From: Bdellovibrionales bacterium
GTDB lineage: Bacteria; Bdellovibrionota; Bdellovibrionia; Bdellovibrionales; Bdellovibrionaceae
DNA: 55,404 nt
Assembly (NCBI GenBank): GCA_005793345.1
Contig: SXSU01000090.1
Location: forward strand, 1-55,404
Reading direction: 5' to 3'
Shown: positions 8,649 to 18,075 of the stretch, one piece after another
Numbering within the stretch: position 1 is the first letter of the stretch
How the letters are laid out: every line of letters starts with the position of its first letter
The notes under the pieces: generated by a model
What the model was told of the DNA's origin: nothing
Seen by the model: the letters and a program-made list of their open reading frames with translations, nothing else
Database searches by the model: none
Program-made: the position numbers and the translations under genes

Positions 8649-9295
8649 TGTAACACTCCATCAATTAGATGAATTCTTTTTTTATTATATTGCTCAATAA
8701 GATTAATATCATGAGAGGCAACAAAGACTGTTGTACCTTGAGAGCAAATGCTATCTAAAATATCCATTGTTTCTTTGCTAAGTTTTGGATCTAAATTTCC
8801 AGTAGGTTCATCTGCAATTAGTAAAGATGGTTGGTGGACTATTGCTCGTGCTATAGCTGTTCGTTGTTGTTCCCCACCGGATAACTGATCAGGGAAATTA
8901 TTTTTTCGATGAGATAGATTTAATTTTTCTAAAACATCAATTACTTTTTTTTGTATTTGTAAAGGGGAGTCCCCTCTGATTTGTAATGGTAAACTCACAT
9001 TTTCAAAAACAGTTTTGCTTTTTAATAATTTGAAATCTTGAAAAACTACGCCTATTCGTCGTCGATAATAAGGAATTTGAGCTTCTGAAATTTGTGTAAG
9101 ATCTGTTTCATTAACAATAATTTGTCCAGATGTTGGTTTATCAAAAGCAGCTATAAGGCGAAATAAAGTTGATTTTCCTGCACCACTTGGACCAGTAAGA
9201 AATACAAATGTTCCTTTCTCTATTTCGAGATCAATATTTTTGAGCGCAGGGGTAGAATTTTGATAAGTTTTATAAATATGTTTAAGATAGATCAT
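8645..9295 (-). CDS. ftsE: Cell division ATP-binding protein FtsE
   Basis: A 216-residue ABC ATPase of normal FtsE length. Walker A GPSGAGKST is at residues 35-43, the Q-loop in VFQDFKLL, the signature LSGGEQQR near residue 138, Walker B LLIADEPTG, and the switch His in ASHDINL. FtsE binds FtsX and powers conformational change across the membrane at the septum. It begins the tightly coupled run ftsE-ftsX-envC-ctpA. A small conserved gene lies about 50 bases upstream in the same direction. Confidence 0.92.
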   Translation of the reverse strand: MIYLKHIYKTYQNSTPALKNIDLEIEKGTFVFLTGPSGAGKSTLFRLIAAFDKPTSGQIIVNETDLTQISEAQIPYYRRRIGVVFQDFKLLKSKTVFENVSLPLQIRGDSPLQIQKKVIDVLEKLNLSHRKNNFPDQLSGGEQQRTAIARAIVHQPSLLIADEPTGNLDPKLSKETMDILDSICSQGTTVFVASHDINLIEQYNKKRIHLIDGVLQ

Positions 9296-9343
9296 AATAC
9301 AATTCTACGGCCCTAATTCAGTTAATGGCAATTGAAGTAAAAA

Positions 9344-9577
9344 TTAAATTTTACCTGATAGTAAAAGGTCTAGAATTTCAGTATGTTGGGATTTAAGAAC
9401 ATGGCGAATATGCGATCGAGAAAAATGAATTGGATATGGGTTTTTAAAAGTTTTTAATACAGCTCCATTTTTAAAAATTTTACTTACAACTAAAGATGAG
9501 GATGGACCCCAATCTTCAGTTTGTACATGAAATTTTTCTCCTCGAAAAATAATATCTGAATTAAAACCTTTTTCCAT
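9344..9577 (-). CDS. Small conserved hypothetical protein upstream of ftsE
   Basis: A 77-residue soluble protein without signal or membrane segment. The block FHVQTEDWGPSSSLVVSKIF with a following NGAVLKTFKNPY resembles a short family of unknown function that I recall from deltaproteobacterial-type genomes. It lies immediately upstream of ftsE on the same strand and could be its first operon member. No catalytic motif is visible, and I do not assign a function. Confidence 0.6.
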   Translation of the reverse strand: MEKGFNSDIIFRGEKFHVQTEDWGPSSSLVVSKIFKNGAVLKTFKNPYPIHFSRSHIRHVLKSQHTEILDLLLSGKI

Positions 9578-9651
9578 AATTAATTACAATATGACTTAAT
9601 TTTTTAAATTGAACAATACCACTCAGACCAACGTAGAGTGTAAAAAATTAG

Positions 9652-9794
9652 TTATTATGAAAATACAAACGTAAGTTTGGGTTTTCATAATAAGGGGTGA
9701 TTCAAAAATCACCCCAAATAAACAAGAAAATAACGGCATATGATTATGTCTGATATAATCGCGAAGCGATCAGACTTAATCATGTGCAGTTATT
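9652..9794. repeat. Composite palindromic repeat, copy 2 (B2-B1-A)
   Basis: The fullest reverse-orientation copy. B2 (9652-9693) is a hairpin with arms TTATTATGAAAA and TTTTCATAATAA; B1 (9694-9715) is GGGGTGATT/AATCACCCC; then a spacer with AACAAGAAAATAAC, and module A (9729-9794) with a GCGAAGC apex. The TAA stop of the VWA lipoprotein (9790-9792) lies inside its right end. Confidence 0.88.
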
Positions 9795-12684
9795 TGTATT
9801 CAATTTTAAACTTATCAGTTAATTCAATTTTTAATGACTCATTAAACAATATAGTCTTTCCATTTTGGGTCCAGTTTTCTGATTTGATTTCTTCTCCCCA
9901 TTGATTATCAGGCGTTTGTCTCCAGATATGGAGAACTTGTTCACCATCTTCAAGATTTTCAATTTGTATCGAGCGATTTAAACGCTCTTTAATAACTTCA
10001 CTGAGCTTATCCAAAGCTGGCGAGTAATCTCCACTGTTTAAATCAGCAACTTGCCCCTTACTAAGATTAATTAATTGGCCATAATTAGATTTATTAATAT
10101 CCATCGACTTCGGTGTAAATAATGTAAATAATGGTTTATTACCTGAACCCATTAACTCTTGGGATTTTTGATCAATATAAGAGAATAAAGGTTGGTCAGG
10201 TATTTTTTTGTTTACAGATAATTTCTCACCATTTACAGCTTCAATCGTATTTTGAATAGTTGCAGATGTGATTGTTCTTTGATATGCATTTCCAACAGGT
10301 AGTTTTGTGCCTGAACTACATTGATAGGATAAGTAATCAGCCTGGGGCATTTCGATTCCAGCATCACCACCAAAAGTATTTAAATCATAACTTTTTGTTT
10401 GTAGCGTATTGCTAATGAATTCACAACTTCCATCAATAGCAGAATTGATATTATTATTTATAAATTCTTTTAACAACATACCTTCGCTACCTGGTGAACA
10501 ATATGATGATTGTTCACCATTAACAACTTTTTTAACATCTGAACAAAGTAGATTACAATTCATATCCTTACTAGTTCCGGTAGTTACTAAAGTTATAGGT
10601 GTAGAGTAAGAAGTTGTTGGAGAGCTGTTTACAGGAAATTTGCAACCACTAATAGTATTACATTTATTAGTTGCATAACTTGAATTACAAACTTCATTTT
10701 GGCTCAAATTAATTGGTCCAGTTGTGGATTCTTGGTGTATAATTGATAATTTTAAATTTGAATATGCTGAATTGGAGATATTAAAGTTTCCAATAATAGA
10801 ACTTAATTTAGTATCAGTTGAAGAGATTGAATAAGTTCCAGCCGTCGGATAAACTGAGGGATCTAGCAAAGGTAAGGTATTGGTTGAATTGCTATATGTG
10901 ACAGAGGTTGAAGCTAAAGTGACATCAGTATTATTATTTGCACCATCAACACAAGTCGGTGTGTGACCCACTGCTGTTGAGTGGGTAATTGCAGCTAACT
11001 GATTATTTATAAAGTTATTTGTTTTTGTAGGATCATTCGGTGGACAAAGTGTTGCCCGGCTTCCAGAAATTTCGGTGGTATAATTTTCATCATTAAATAC
11101 TGTATATATATTTGTACTACAACTATAGGGGTGATTAGCATCATTCGTTAATCCACCTTTTCCACTGACATAGAAAAGGCAATCTAATGAAGAATCAAAG
11201 GCCTCATCAGTGATTTGATTATAAGTAGTACCTCCGCCAATTTGATTGCGAGAACATGTTACTAATTTAGTGTCATCAATAATCGCACCCAATAAGAGAG
11301 CTTTATTTTTGCATTCTGGCGGAGCTGAATAGTCCCCTGGTACAATTGAAGTCGCAGTTGTAATAACTGGATCTTTACATGAAGGTATACCATCATTTGA
11401 ATAACATTCTTGTGAGGATTTACTGAAAACTAATTTTGTTTCGTAGACAGGGTTAGCTGTTGTACTTTTCCAGTATGTTGCATTTTTTTTATACGATTCA
11501 GTAGAATATTTTACCTTTGTTTTAGCTTCACGACCAGTAATTGAGGCCGTGTAACCAGTTTTGTAATTAATTATACAAGATGGTGTTTGTGTAACTTGAT
11601 ATCTTAAATTACCTTGATAATAATTGTTTGTACTTACGCATTTAGCTTTTTGATACCAGCCACTTTCAGATGGTGATAATTCTTGAGTTGATTCCAATTG
11701 GATACAGTTTTGTCCATATGGATCGTAATCATCTTCATCCGTTACCAAAATAAAAGAAGCAAGGTCACCTGCTTTTAAATAATCGGTATTATTTCGTAAA
11801 ACTCTAGATATAGCACATAGTCCACTTTCATGATCTAATACTTCATTAAATTCACCTTCAATTGTTTTTATGACAACATTATTAATTGTTGAGGATGTAA
11901 TTTTAAAATTTTTACCCAAACTTCTTGTTGGAGAAAGTACTGATAATTTATCTTTAAAAGCTGCTACGACATCTTGAGCCTGTTCATTTTTTTCTTTTTT
12001 AATTTCATTTGATGCGATATTTCGTCCTGTATTAGGTTCAATATCAAAACTCATTACGGGTGCGGGTTGATATTCAATAAATTTTGAAAATCCTACTTCC
12101 CTTAAGTCAGAATTCAATTTATTATGAGTTGAATATCCAATAATATCACCAGCTAAGTTTCCAGATAAATTTAAATCTCTATCTATACTTAAATTTATAA
12201 AATTATTATCTCGACTATTATTAATAGCAGATGCATTTTTAGACGGTAGTTTTGCTTTTAGTGAAGCACTAATAGAATTTGAATTGTATTGAGCAGTAGA
12301 AAATAAATATATAGATGTGTTAAATGGAGTTAAGTTTTGAGAGCTATTTCCAAGATACATTTTTTCAAAACTTGCTGCTAAATTTTCATGGGCTTGCTTC
12401 ATTGTATAAGAGTTATCAACTATAAAAAACATTTTTAAATCAGGAAAATTTGTTCGGTTTCCCATTTCTACTTCATAAAATTTTGAAGTTTTGTCTGACT
12501 TTGGAGGTGGAACATATTCGACAGGTAATGTATTTACAGAACTATCATCTAAAGGCTTGCTTAATACTGCAACTGAACCATTCCAATTAGAGCAGTTTTG
12601 AAAGCTTGTTACAAGCACTGTTAATAGTGAAAATAATAGCACCATGTTTTTGAATAAGTTTAAATTCACCTTTTTATTGCTCAT
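9790..12684 (-). CDS. Large von Willebrand factor A-type lipoprotein
   Basis: A 964-residue exported protein. The N-terminal hydrophobic segment ends in TSFQNCSNW, with candidate lipid-attachment Cys31 in an atypical lipobox. A VWA-like domain begins near residue 82: MFFIVDNSYTM holds a DxSxT MIDAS motif at residues 90-94, and FILVTDEDDY is a typical downstream metal-site strand. The middle and C-terminal parts are rich in Ser, Thr, Asn and Cys, suggesting a disulfide-bonded surface protein. Such proteins are usually adhesive or scaffold proteins; the partner is unknown. The TAA stop is provided by the repeat at 9729-9794. It shares its N-terminal NCSNW block with the lipoprotein at 54138. 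Confidence 0.75.
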   Translation of the reverse strand: MSNKKVNLNLFKNMVLLFSLLTVLVTSFQNCSNWNGSVAVLSKPLDDSSVNTLPVEYVPPPKSDKTSKFYEVEMGNRTNFPDLKMFFIVDNSYTMKQAHENLAASFEKMYLGNSSQNLTPFNTSIYLFSTAQYNSNSISASLKAKLPSKNASAINNSRDNNFINLSIDRDLNLSGNLAGDIIGYSTHNKLNSDLREVGFSKFIEYQPAPVMSFDIEPNTGRNIASNEIKKEKNEQAQDVVAAFKDKLSVLSPTRSLGKNFKITSSTINNVVIKTIEGEFNEVLDHESGLCAISRVLRNNTDYLKAGDLASFILVTDEDDYDPYGQNCIQLESTQELSPSESGWYQKAKCVSTNNYYQGNLRYQVTQTPSCIINYKTGYTASITGREAKTKVKYSTESYKKNATYWKSTTANPVYETKLVFSKSSQECYSNDGIPSCKDPVITTATSIVPGDYSAPPECKNKALLLGAIIDDTKLVTCSRNQIGGGTTYNQITDEAFDSSLDCLFYVSGKGGLTNDANHPYSCSTNIYTVFNDENYTTEISGSRATLCPPNDPTKTNNFINNQLAAITHSTAVGHTPTCVDGANNNTDVTLASTSVTYSNSTNTLPLLDPSVYPTAGTYSISSTDTKLSSIIGNFNISNSAYSNLKLSIIHQESTTGPINLSQNEVCNSSYATNKCNTISGCKFPVNSSPTTSYSTPITLVTTGTSKDMNCNLLCSDVKKVVNGEQSSYCSPGSEGMLLKEFINNNINSAIDGSCEFISNTLQTKSYDLNTFGGDAGIEMPQADYLSYQCSSGTKLPVGNAYQRTITSATIQNTIEAVNGEKLSVNKKIPDQPLFSYIDQKSQELMGSGNKPLFTLFTPKSMDINKSNYGQLINLSKGQVADLNSGDYSPALDKLSEVIKERLNRSIQIENLEDGEQVLHIWRQTPDNQWGEEIKSENWTQNGKTILFNESLKIELTDKFKIEYK

Positions 12685-12996
12685 AAGGCCCCCTCAAGAA
12701 AAATCTTGTGTGGTGAAGAAAAACGTCCCGGAATATATTTTTTATTACTTATATATATCTTAGCATTAAGTTAATCAGTTGGAAATTTTTTTTTCGATTG
12801 TCCATTTTTTGGATTTGTTTCATTATAATTCAAATGCAATTAAGATTTGATAAAAGAACTTAATATCATTATCTTTTTTTTATAAAATTATTTTAAAGGC
12901 AATTTATAAAATGTATGATTTTATGTAAAATATTTTTTTGAATATCAAAGTAAAACGTTTAACTTAAATAAAAATTAATAAATTTATCAAAATGGT
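12685..12996. other. AT-rich intergenic region
   Basis: About 312 bases without a convincing gene. It holds the GAGGGGG-type ribosome site of the VWA lipoprotein gene close to 12690-12700 and presumably its promoter. I see no repeat copy, tRNA or strong terminator hairpin. Confidence 0.5.
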
Positions 12997-13443
12997 TCAT
13001 TTTTTAAAGGGGAGTTTGTTTTCTATTAAATGATAAATTTTCATACCTATAAGAAGATTTACTATAAATACTAAAACTTTTGAGTCTAAAGAAATTAAAC
13101 TCGCAAACGCAGGACCTGGACAATATCCACCTAATCCCCATCCAATTCCAAAAATAACTGAACCTATTATAAGTGAACTTGTTATGTCACGTCTTATTGG
13201 AACATGAAATTGAGTATCAAACATAGGATGTTTTTTTTTCATAATAAGTGGATAAAAAATAGCATGAACAAGTATCGCCCCAGCCATTACGAAAATTAGT
13301 GATAAGTCCCAATTTCCAAAAAAATCTAAAAAACCGATAACTTTTTGAGGTTGAGTCATTCCAGAAATAACTAAGCCTACTCCAAATATAATCCCTACGA
13401 TAAAAGAGGAAATTGCATTTTTATTAAAATGTAGAGTTCGCAT
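12997..13443 (-). CDS. YeeE/YedE-type sulfur-compound transporter half, C-terminal-type unit
   Basis: A 148-residue membrane protein with about four hydrophobic segments. GYCPGPAFASL holds the conserved Cys of the second half of YeeE/YedE (Sulf_transp) proteins, and GLVISGMTQPQKVIGFLDFFG is another family block. YeeE-type proteins pass thiosulfate or related sulfur species through the membrane by Cys relay. Its start overlaps the end of the partner half by 20 bases, so the two are translated together and probably form one pore. Confidence 0.82.
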   Translation of the reverse strand: MRTLHFNKNAISSFIVGIIFGVGLVISGMTQPQKVIGFLDFFGNWDLSLIFVMAGAILVHAIFYPLIMKKKHPMFDTQFHVPIRRDITSSLIIGSVIFGIGWGLGGYCPGPAFASLISLDSKVLVFIVNLLIGMKIYHLIENKLPFKK

Positions 13444-13852
13444 AAAAAATCCTAACTGTTAAAACTCCTGCAGCTATAAAAACTAGAGTTGCAATGATTG
13501 AGCGTGGAGAAAGTCGAGAAATACCACATACGCCATGACCACTAGTGCAGCCACTTCCCATTACAGTTCCAAATCCAACAAGTAATCCAGCAATTGATAT
13601 TTGCAAGACTGAAGCAGAAGATGATGCAATAATGTATTTAGTTGTTGTAGACGTAATTAGAACTCCCCCAATAGCTAATCCACTTAAAAAACTGACTCTC
13701 CATAAAATATCACCCTTAATTGCTTTAAGGGCAAAATCAATTATTCCAGCAATACCTGTAACTCTTCCATTCCAATATAACATTAAAGTCACAGCAATAC
13801 CAATTAGACCACCACCAATTAGTGCATTTATATAATCTTGATTATATTCCAT
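13424..13852 (-). CDS. YeeE/YedE-type sulfur-compound transporter half, N-terminal-type unit
   Basis: A 142-residue membrane protein with about four hydrophobic segments. MGSGCTSGHGVCGISRLSPRS is the family signature, carrying two Cys residues that would relay sulfur. It is the first gene of a two-gene minus-strand operon with the 148-residue partner. Full-length YeeE proteins combine both halves; split versions with this gene order are known in many bacteria. No rhodanese or metallo-beta-lactamase partner is seen next to it. Confidence 0.82.
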   Translation of the reverse strand: MEYNQDYINALIGGGLIGIAVTLMLYWNGRVTGIAGIIDFALKAIKGDILWRVSFLSGLAIGGVLITSTTTKYIIASSSASVLQISIAGLLVGFGTVMGSGCTSGHGVCGISRLSPRSIIATLVFIAAGVLTVRIFYANSTF

Positions 13853-14062
13853 AGTGAATCTCCATAATTATTTCTGTTCTTATTTGCAATTTAATCATAT
13901 ATAATTCTATAATTTTTGCAAATAAACAATATATTTATTAGTAATTAAAATTATAAAATGCAGATCATTATAATATATATTAAAAAATAAATAAATTTTA
14001 AAATTGAGTTAAGAAATATCATTTTTTATACTTTAAGTAGTATGTTTTAGGACATAATTATT

Positions 14063-14938
14063 ATGAAAATAACCTCAATAAAAATAAATGCAATTTTAGA
14101 AAAATATAATCATAAATCACAAAAAGTTTATAAATGGGATAGAGGTCAATTAAATGTGATTGGTGGTAGCTCAGGGTATTGGGGTTCCAGTATAATGTGT
14201 GCAAAAGCTGGGTATAGAGTAGGTGTTGGGTATTCTTGTATTATATCTCAAAAAAAAGAAGTGAATTTTATTTCAATGATACACCCCGAATTATTAACTA
14301 AGTCTATTCTTTCGAAAAAAAATATCCAAAAATTAATTCCAAAAGATAAGAATTATAAATTGGCTTTTGTGATTGGACCAGGTTTTGGGAGAACTTCAGC
14401 ATTAACTGATATCATAAAATTTTTTTTAAATACTGAACACATTTCTATTCCAGTTTTATTAGATGCTGATGCCCTCTATAATTTATCGTGTTTAAATTTT
14501 AAAAATAATAAAATCACTTTACCATCTCACTGGATTCTAACTCCCCATGAAGGTGAATTGGCAAGATTGATTAATAAAACTAAAGAATATGTTCATGCTC
14601 ATCGTGAAAAAAGTCTTATGTTGGCTTTTCAAAAATATAATTGTCATATCCTTTTAAAAGGAAATGAAAATTTAATTATTGAGCCAATTCAGAAAAAAAT
14701 TTATCGCATATCAGTGGGAAATTTAACTCTTGCTAAAGCAGGTAGTGGAGATATTTTAGCAGGTATGATAGGGGGCTTGTTAGCTCAAGGATTTGCATCA
14801 TTAGACGCAATGATCATTGCAACATTTTGGCATGCGGATTTTGCTAATTGGTATATCAAAGAAATCGGAACAAATAGAACTTTATTATCATCAGAAATTA
14901 TAAAATATTTCCCATTTTATTTACGATCAAAAAAATGA
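14063..14938 (+). CDS. nnrD: ADP/ATP-dependent NAD(P)H-hydrate dehydratase
   Basis: A 291-residue ribokinase-like protein matching the C-terminal (YjeF-C, carbohydrate kinase-like) domain. Blocks in order: VIGGSSGYWGS near residue 34, FVIGPGFGRT near residue 104, VLLDADALYNLS, ILTPHEGELARL, LLKGNENLI, and AKAGSGDILAGMIGG with the catalytic Asp. It repairs hydrated NADH or NADPH. The YjeF-N epimerase domain, often fused, is absent here. It stands alone, divergent from the YeeE pair, and is followed by a large nested palindrome that may end transcription. Confidence 0.85.
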   Translation: MKITSIKINAILEKYNHKSQKVYKWDRGQLNVIGGSSGYWGSSIMCAKAGYRVGVGYSCIISQKKEVNFISMIHPELLTKSILSKKNIQKLIPKDKNYKLAFVIGPGFGRTSALTDIIKFFLNTEHISIPVLLDADALYNLSCLNFKNNKITLPSHWILTPHEGELARLINKTKEYVHAHREKSLMLAFQKYNCHILLKGNENLIIEPIQKKIYRISVGNLTLAKAGSGDILAGMIGGLLAQGFASLDAMIIATFWHADFANWYIKEIGTNRTLLSSEIIKYFPFYLRSKK

Positions 14939-14943
14939 AAGAA

Positions 14944-15140
14944 TACTTTAAAACGCGAGTTCGATAATAAATTTTGTTTTTAGCGCAGGGATTTTTTTTA
15001 AGTACAAGGAATAACTCAATAAAATTATTGAGGCTTATCCTCTGCGATAAGCCTCAGATAATTTTTTGAGTTATGACGATGGAATTATAAAAATTAACAA
15101 GCTAAAAACAAAATTTATTATCGAACTCGCGTTTAAAGTA
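14944..15140. repeat. Nested palindromic element with about 40-base terminal inverted repeats
   Basis: The arms at 14944-14984 and 15101-15140 are complementary except for one extra A (outer sequence TACTTTAAAACGCGAGTTCG). Inside, 15011-15039 and 15046-15074 form a second inverted repeat of about 29 bases around a six-base loop (CTCTGC). The sequence is unrelated to modules A and B. It resembles a small non-coding mobile element of the MITE type, and it could also act as a terminator for nnrD. Confidence 0.8.
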
Positions 15141-15142
15141 CA

Positions 15143-15249
15143 GACTTAAGGATAGACTTCAAAATAACTGCTCATGATTAAGTCTGATGGCTTCGCAATT
15201 GTATGCGAGACAAAATCATGCGCCGTATTTTGAAGTCTGTCCTTAGTGC
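15143..15249. repeat. Module A repeat copy 3 with extended arms
   Basis: The core (about 15164-15226) has ATAACTGCTCATGATTAAG on the left and AAAATCATGCGCCGTA on the right, with an apex containing TGGCTTCGCAATTGTATGCGA. Outside the core a further inverted repeat (15143-15166 and 15226-15249, AGACTTCAAAATA type) matches with a few mismatches. No B1 or B2 module is attached. It directly abuts the nested element at 14944-15140. Confidence 0.8.
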
Positions 15250-15370
15250 AAGTCTAGTTTCATATTCATATTATTAAAATCTTTATCCATTTCTTTTTTA
15301 TTTTTTTGCAGTTAAGTTTTATTTTTAATAACCGATATAAAATTGGAACTATTTGAATTCGGGAGTTAAT

Positions 15371-16015
15371 TTGATCACACACGGTGATATACCAACATGG
15401 GTGTATGAAGCAGCAAGAGCTTTAATGCAATCTTTAAAGATTGTTGATCCGCTTACTTTTTATCATTGTTGTCGAGTTGGAGAGTTATCTCGAAAATTAG
15501 CTCGAGATATGAGTTTAACAGAATATGAGCAAAAATTGGCAGAGTTTTCAGGACTCTTTCATGATGTCGGTAAAATAGTTGTGCCACAATCGATTATTCA
15601 TAAGCCAGCAAAACTTGATCCAGAAGAATATGATATAATGAAAAAACATCCCGAGTTTAGTGAAGAAATTGTGAGATCGCTTGCACATAGTGAATTTTTC
15701 TCTAACTTAATTCCTGCGGTTCGCCATCATCATGAAAGAGTTGATGGTCGAGGTTATCCTGATGGGCTAAACGGTGATCAAATTCCATTGTTGAGTAGAG
15801 TGATTTTAGTTGCAGATACTTACGATGCAATGACGCATACTCGATCCTATCGAAAAGGTATGAATGTTGATGCTGTTTATGCAGAACTTCTAAGATGCCA
15901 AGGAACACAATTTGATCCCCATATTGCAAAAGTATTTTTAGAAGCCCATCCTAAATGGGAAGCTGAGTTGACAGATTCTGAAACGGAAGACAAAATTCTT
16001 AAAAAAGTTGTTTAG
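15371..16015 (+). CDS. HD-GYP domain phosphodiesterase-type protein
   Basis: About 214 residues from the TTG at 15371, chosen because GGGAG sits five bases upstream; an in-frame TTG at 15353 lacks a site. The protein is almost entirely one HD-GYP domain: HCCRVGELS (first His), FHDVGK (HD pair), RHHHERVDGRGYPDG (complete HHExxDGxGYP signature) and DTYDAMTHTRSYR. Proteins with this signature degrade cyclic di-GMP. There is no receiver or sensor domain and no membrane segment. It is flanked on both sides by palindromic repeats. Confidence 0.88.
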   Translation: MITHGDIPTWVYEAARALMQSLKIVDPLTFYHCCRVGELSRKLARDMSLTEYEQKLAEFSGLFHDVGKIVVPQSIIHKPAKLDPEEYDIMKKHPEFSEEIVRSLAHSEFFSNLIPAVRHHHERVDGRGYPDGLNGDQIPLLSRVILVADTYDAMTHTRSYRKGMNVDAVYAELLRCQGTQFDPHIAKVFLEAHPKWEAELTDSETEDKILKKVV

Positions 16016-16016
16016 C

Positions 16017-16250
16017 CCAAACTTACGTTTGTATTTTCATAATAATTGCTCATGATTAAGTCTGATCAGCTTGCGCTGATTATATCAGACATAATCATCA
16101 GCAGTTATTTTCTTGTTTGTTGGGGGCGATTTGCAATCACCCCGTATTATGAAAATCCAAACTAAAGTTTGTATTTTCATAATAATCTGATAACTCTTAT
16201 TATATCTGATATAATTACGCAGATATTCAGACTTAGTCATGAGAAACTAT
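16017..16250. repeat. Composite palindromic repeat, copy 4 (B2-half, A, B1, B2, second A)
   Basis: The longest mosaic. A half B2 (16017-16045) leads into module A (16041-16109), then the spacer TTTTCTTGTTTGTT, B1 (16122-16143), B2 (16145-16184) and a diverged second module A (16181-16250). It fills the space between the HD-GYP stop and the ABC permease ATG, so the permease leader lies inside the last palindrome and no normal ribosome site is visible. Confidence 0.88.
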
Positions 16251-16251
16251 T

Positions 16252-18075
16252 ATGATTTATAATTCACAAACACATCGAAGCCATTCATTATCTCGATTCT
16301 GGGGTGATTTTTTAATTATTGGTTTTTTCGCATTTTTAATTTATGGAACAATTATAACTGCTCAACGTTGGACAGGTGAATTGCAGCCAACTCCAGTCAT
16401 TGATCTCTCTGTTTTAAAACTACCTGTTTATGGAATATTTTCACTGTTTCGTGCTGTCATCGCATATACTTGTTCTATGATCTTCAGTATTGTCATTGGC
16501 TATATGGCAGCAAAATCAAAGACTATGGAGCAAATTTTAATTCCACTTCTTGATATGGGGCAGTCAATTCCTGTATTGGGTTTTTTGCCCCCTCTTGTTC
16601 TTGGAGCACTTTCTTTTTTGAATCAAACAAATATGGCACTTGAATTAGCTTGTATTCTTGCGATTTTTACAGGGCAAGTTTGGAATTTAACTTTTAGTTT
16701 TTATAGTTCAATTAAAAATGTACCCACAAATTTACATGAGTTAAGTACAAATATAAATTTATCAGCATTTCAAAAATTTATTAAAATAGAACTTCCTTTT
16801 TCGGCAAGTGGATTAGCTTGGAATTCTTTAATGTCAATGGCTGGTGGTTGGTTTTTTTTAAATGTTTGTGAGTCATTTACATTGGGAGGAAAAGATTTTC
16901 GACTTCCCGGTCTAGGTTCTTATATGGCTGTGGCAATTGAAAAAGGTGATCAGTTGGCAATGGTAGCTGGTTTTGCAGCAATGGTATTACTTATAGCTTC
17001 AATGGATTTTATTTTTTGGCGACCTATTATCTCTTGGACTCGAAGATTTAGAATGGATGAACAATCTGAAACGGCTCAAGATATACCTTTTGTTCAATTA
17101 TTATTACAAGAATCTAGAATGGTAAGATTTATCGAGCAATTTTTGAAAGAGCTAGCAGAAAAATGGCGAGAACGTAGTTCTGGATCTAATTCTAATTCTC
17201 AAACAAATCCACATTCATATTCTCAAAATCAAAACAACTCAGATCACTTTGTAAGGCCCATTTCAGGCTCAAAAAAAATAAATAAAGCAACAAATATTTT
17301 TTATAGAATATACCTCAATTTATCGGAATGGCATTTTTTTTCGAGAGTATTTATATTTTTATTTTCTCTTGGTGTAATTTGGGTTGCAACAAGGGTTTTT
17401 CATTGGCTTGAGGGATTAACTCAAGAACAAATCATATCTATTTCACTTTCAGCACTTGCAACTCTTGCTCGAATTATTTTTGCAGTATTAATATCAACTC
17501 TTTGGACAGTACCATTTGGTTTATGGGTTGGGCTCTCACCAAATCGCACTCGTATTTTCCAACCTATTATACAAATTGCAGCTTCATTTCCTGCTCCTAT
17601 GCTTTATCCAATTGTATTAATGATTTTAGATAAATTAAACATACCACTTTCAATTGGTTCTATTATTCTTATATTATTAGGTGTGCAGTGGTATTTATTA
17701 TTTAATGTCCTCGCGGGTACAACGATGATTTCTCGTGAACTCATTGAAACTTTTTCTTTGATTGGACTTTCAAAAAAAGATAAATGGTTAAATTTATATT
17801 TACCATCCATCATGCCCAATCTCTTAACCGGATGGATAACGGCATTTGGAGGAGCTTGGAATGCTTGTATTGTGGCTGAATATATAAAATATAAGGGTGA
17901 AATTATATCAACAACGGGTATGGGTTCTTTAATTACCATTGCTACAGATAAGGGCGAATTTTCGCTTTTAGTTGGAGCTTTAATTGCGTTAACTATAATT
18001 GTATCTTTAATCAATCGTGTGGTTTGGTCAAAAATGTATGCATGGATTGAAAGACGATTTAAGTTTGAACGCTAA
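16252..18075 (+). CDS. ABC transporter permease with two fused permease domains
   Basis: A 607-residue membrane protein made of two BPD_transp_1 domains (about residues 15-265 and 355-600). Each carries an EAA-type coupling loop: NLHELSTNINLSAFQKF in the first and ELIETFSLIGLSKKDKW in the second. The linker (about 285-345) is hydrophilic and rich in Ser, Asn and Gln. The pattern matches the nitrate/sulfonate/taurine-type permeases. No substrate-binding protein is encoded nearby. The ATPase follows after a 131-base gap filled by a repeat. The start lies in a repeat and has a weak ribosome site. Substrate unknown. Confidence 0.82.
   Translation: MIYNSQTHRSHSLSRFWGDFLIIGFFAFLIYGTIITAQRWTGELQPTPVIDLSVLKLPVYGIFSLFRAVIAYTCSMIFSIVIGYMAAKSKTMEQILIPLLDMGQSIPVLGFLPPLVLGALSFLNQTNMALELACILAIFTGQVWNLTFSFYSSIKNVPTNLHELSTNINLSAFQKFIKIELPFSASGLAWNSLMSMAGGWFFLNVCESFTLGGKDFRLPGLGSYMAVAIEKGDQLAMVAGFAAMVLLIASMDFIFWRPIISWTRRFRMDEQSETAQDIPFVQLLLQESRMVRFIEQFLKELAEKWRERSSGSNSNSQTNPHSYSQNQNNSDHFVRPISGSKKINKATNIFYRIYLNLSEWHFFSRVFIFLFSLGVIWVATRVFHWLEGLTQEQIISISLSALATLARIIFAVLISTLWTVPFGLWVGLSPNRTRIFQPIIQIAASFPAPMLYPIVLMILDKLNIPLSIGSIILILLGVQWYLLFNVLAGTTMISRELIETFSLIGLSKKDKWLNLYLPSIMPNLLTGWITAFGGAWNACIVAEYIKYKGEIISTTGMGSLITIATDKGEFSLLVGALIALTIIVSLINRVVWSKMYAWIERRFKFER

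Larger units (their letters stand above)
14939..15370. other. Repeat-filled intergenic region
   Basis: About 430 bases between nnrD and the HD-GYP gene, both on the plus strand. Nearly the whole stretch up to 15249 is palindromic: a nested element at 14944-15140 and a module A copy with extended arms at 15143-15249. The remaining 120 bases are A/T-rich and should hold the HD-GYP promoter. No small gene is supported. Confidence 0.6.

Noticed and set aside
13545..13835. A 96-residue plus-strand frame opposite the YeeE half gene
   Set aside because: The minus-strand protein has the exact YeeE signature; the opposing frame is Pro/Ile-rich with no motif.
17604..18014. A 136-residue minus-strand frame inside the ABC permease gene
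   Set aside because: It overlaps the conserved second permease domain and has no family features, so it is a frame shadow.
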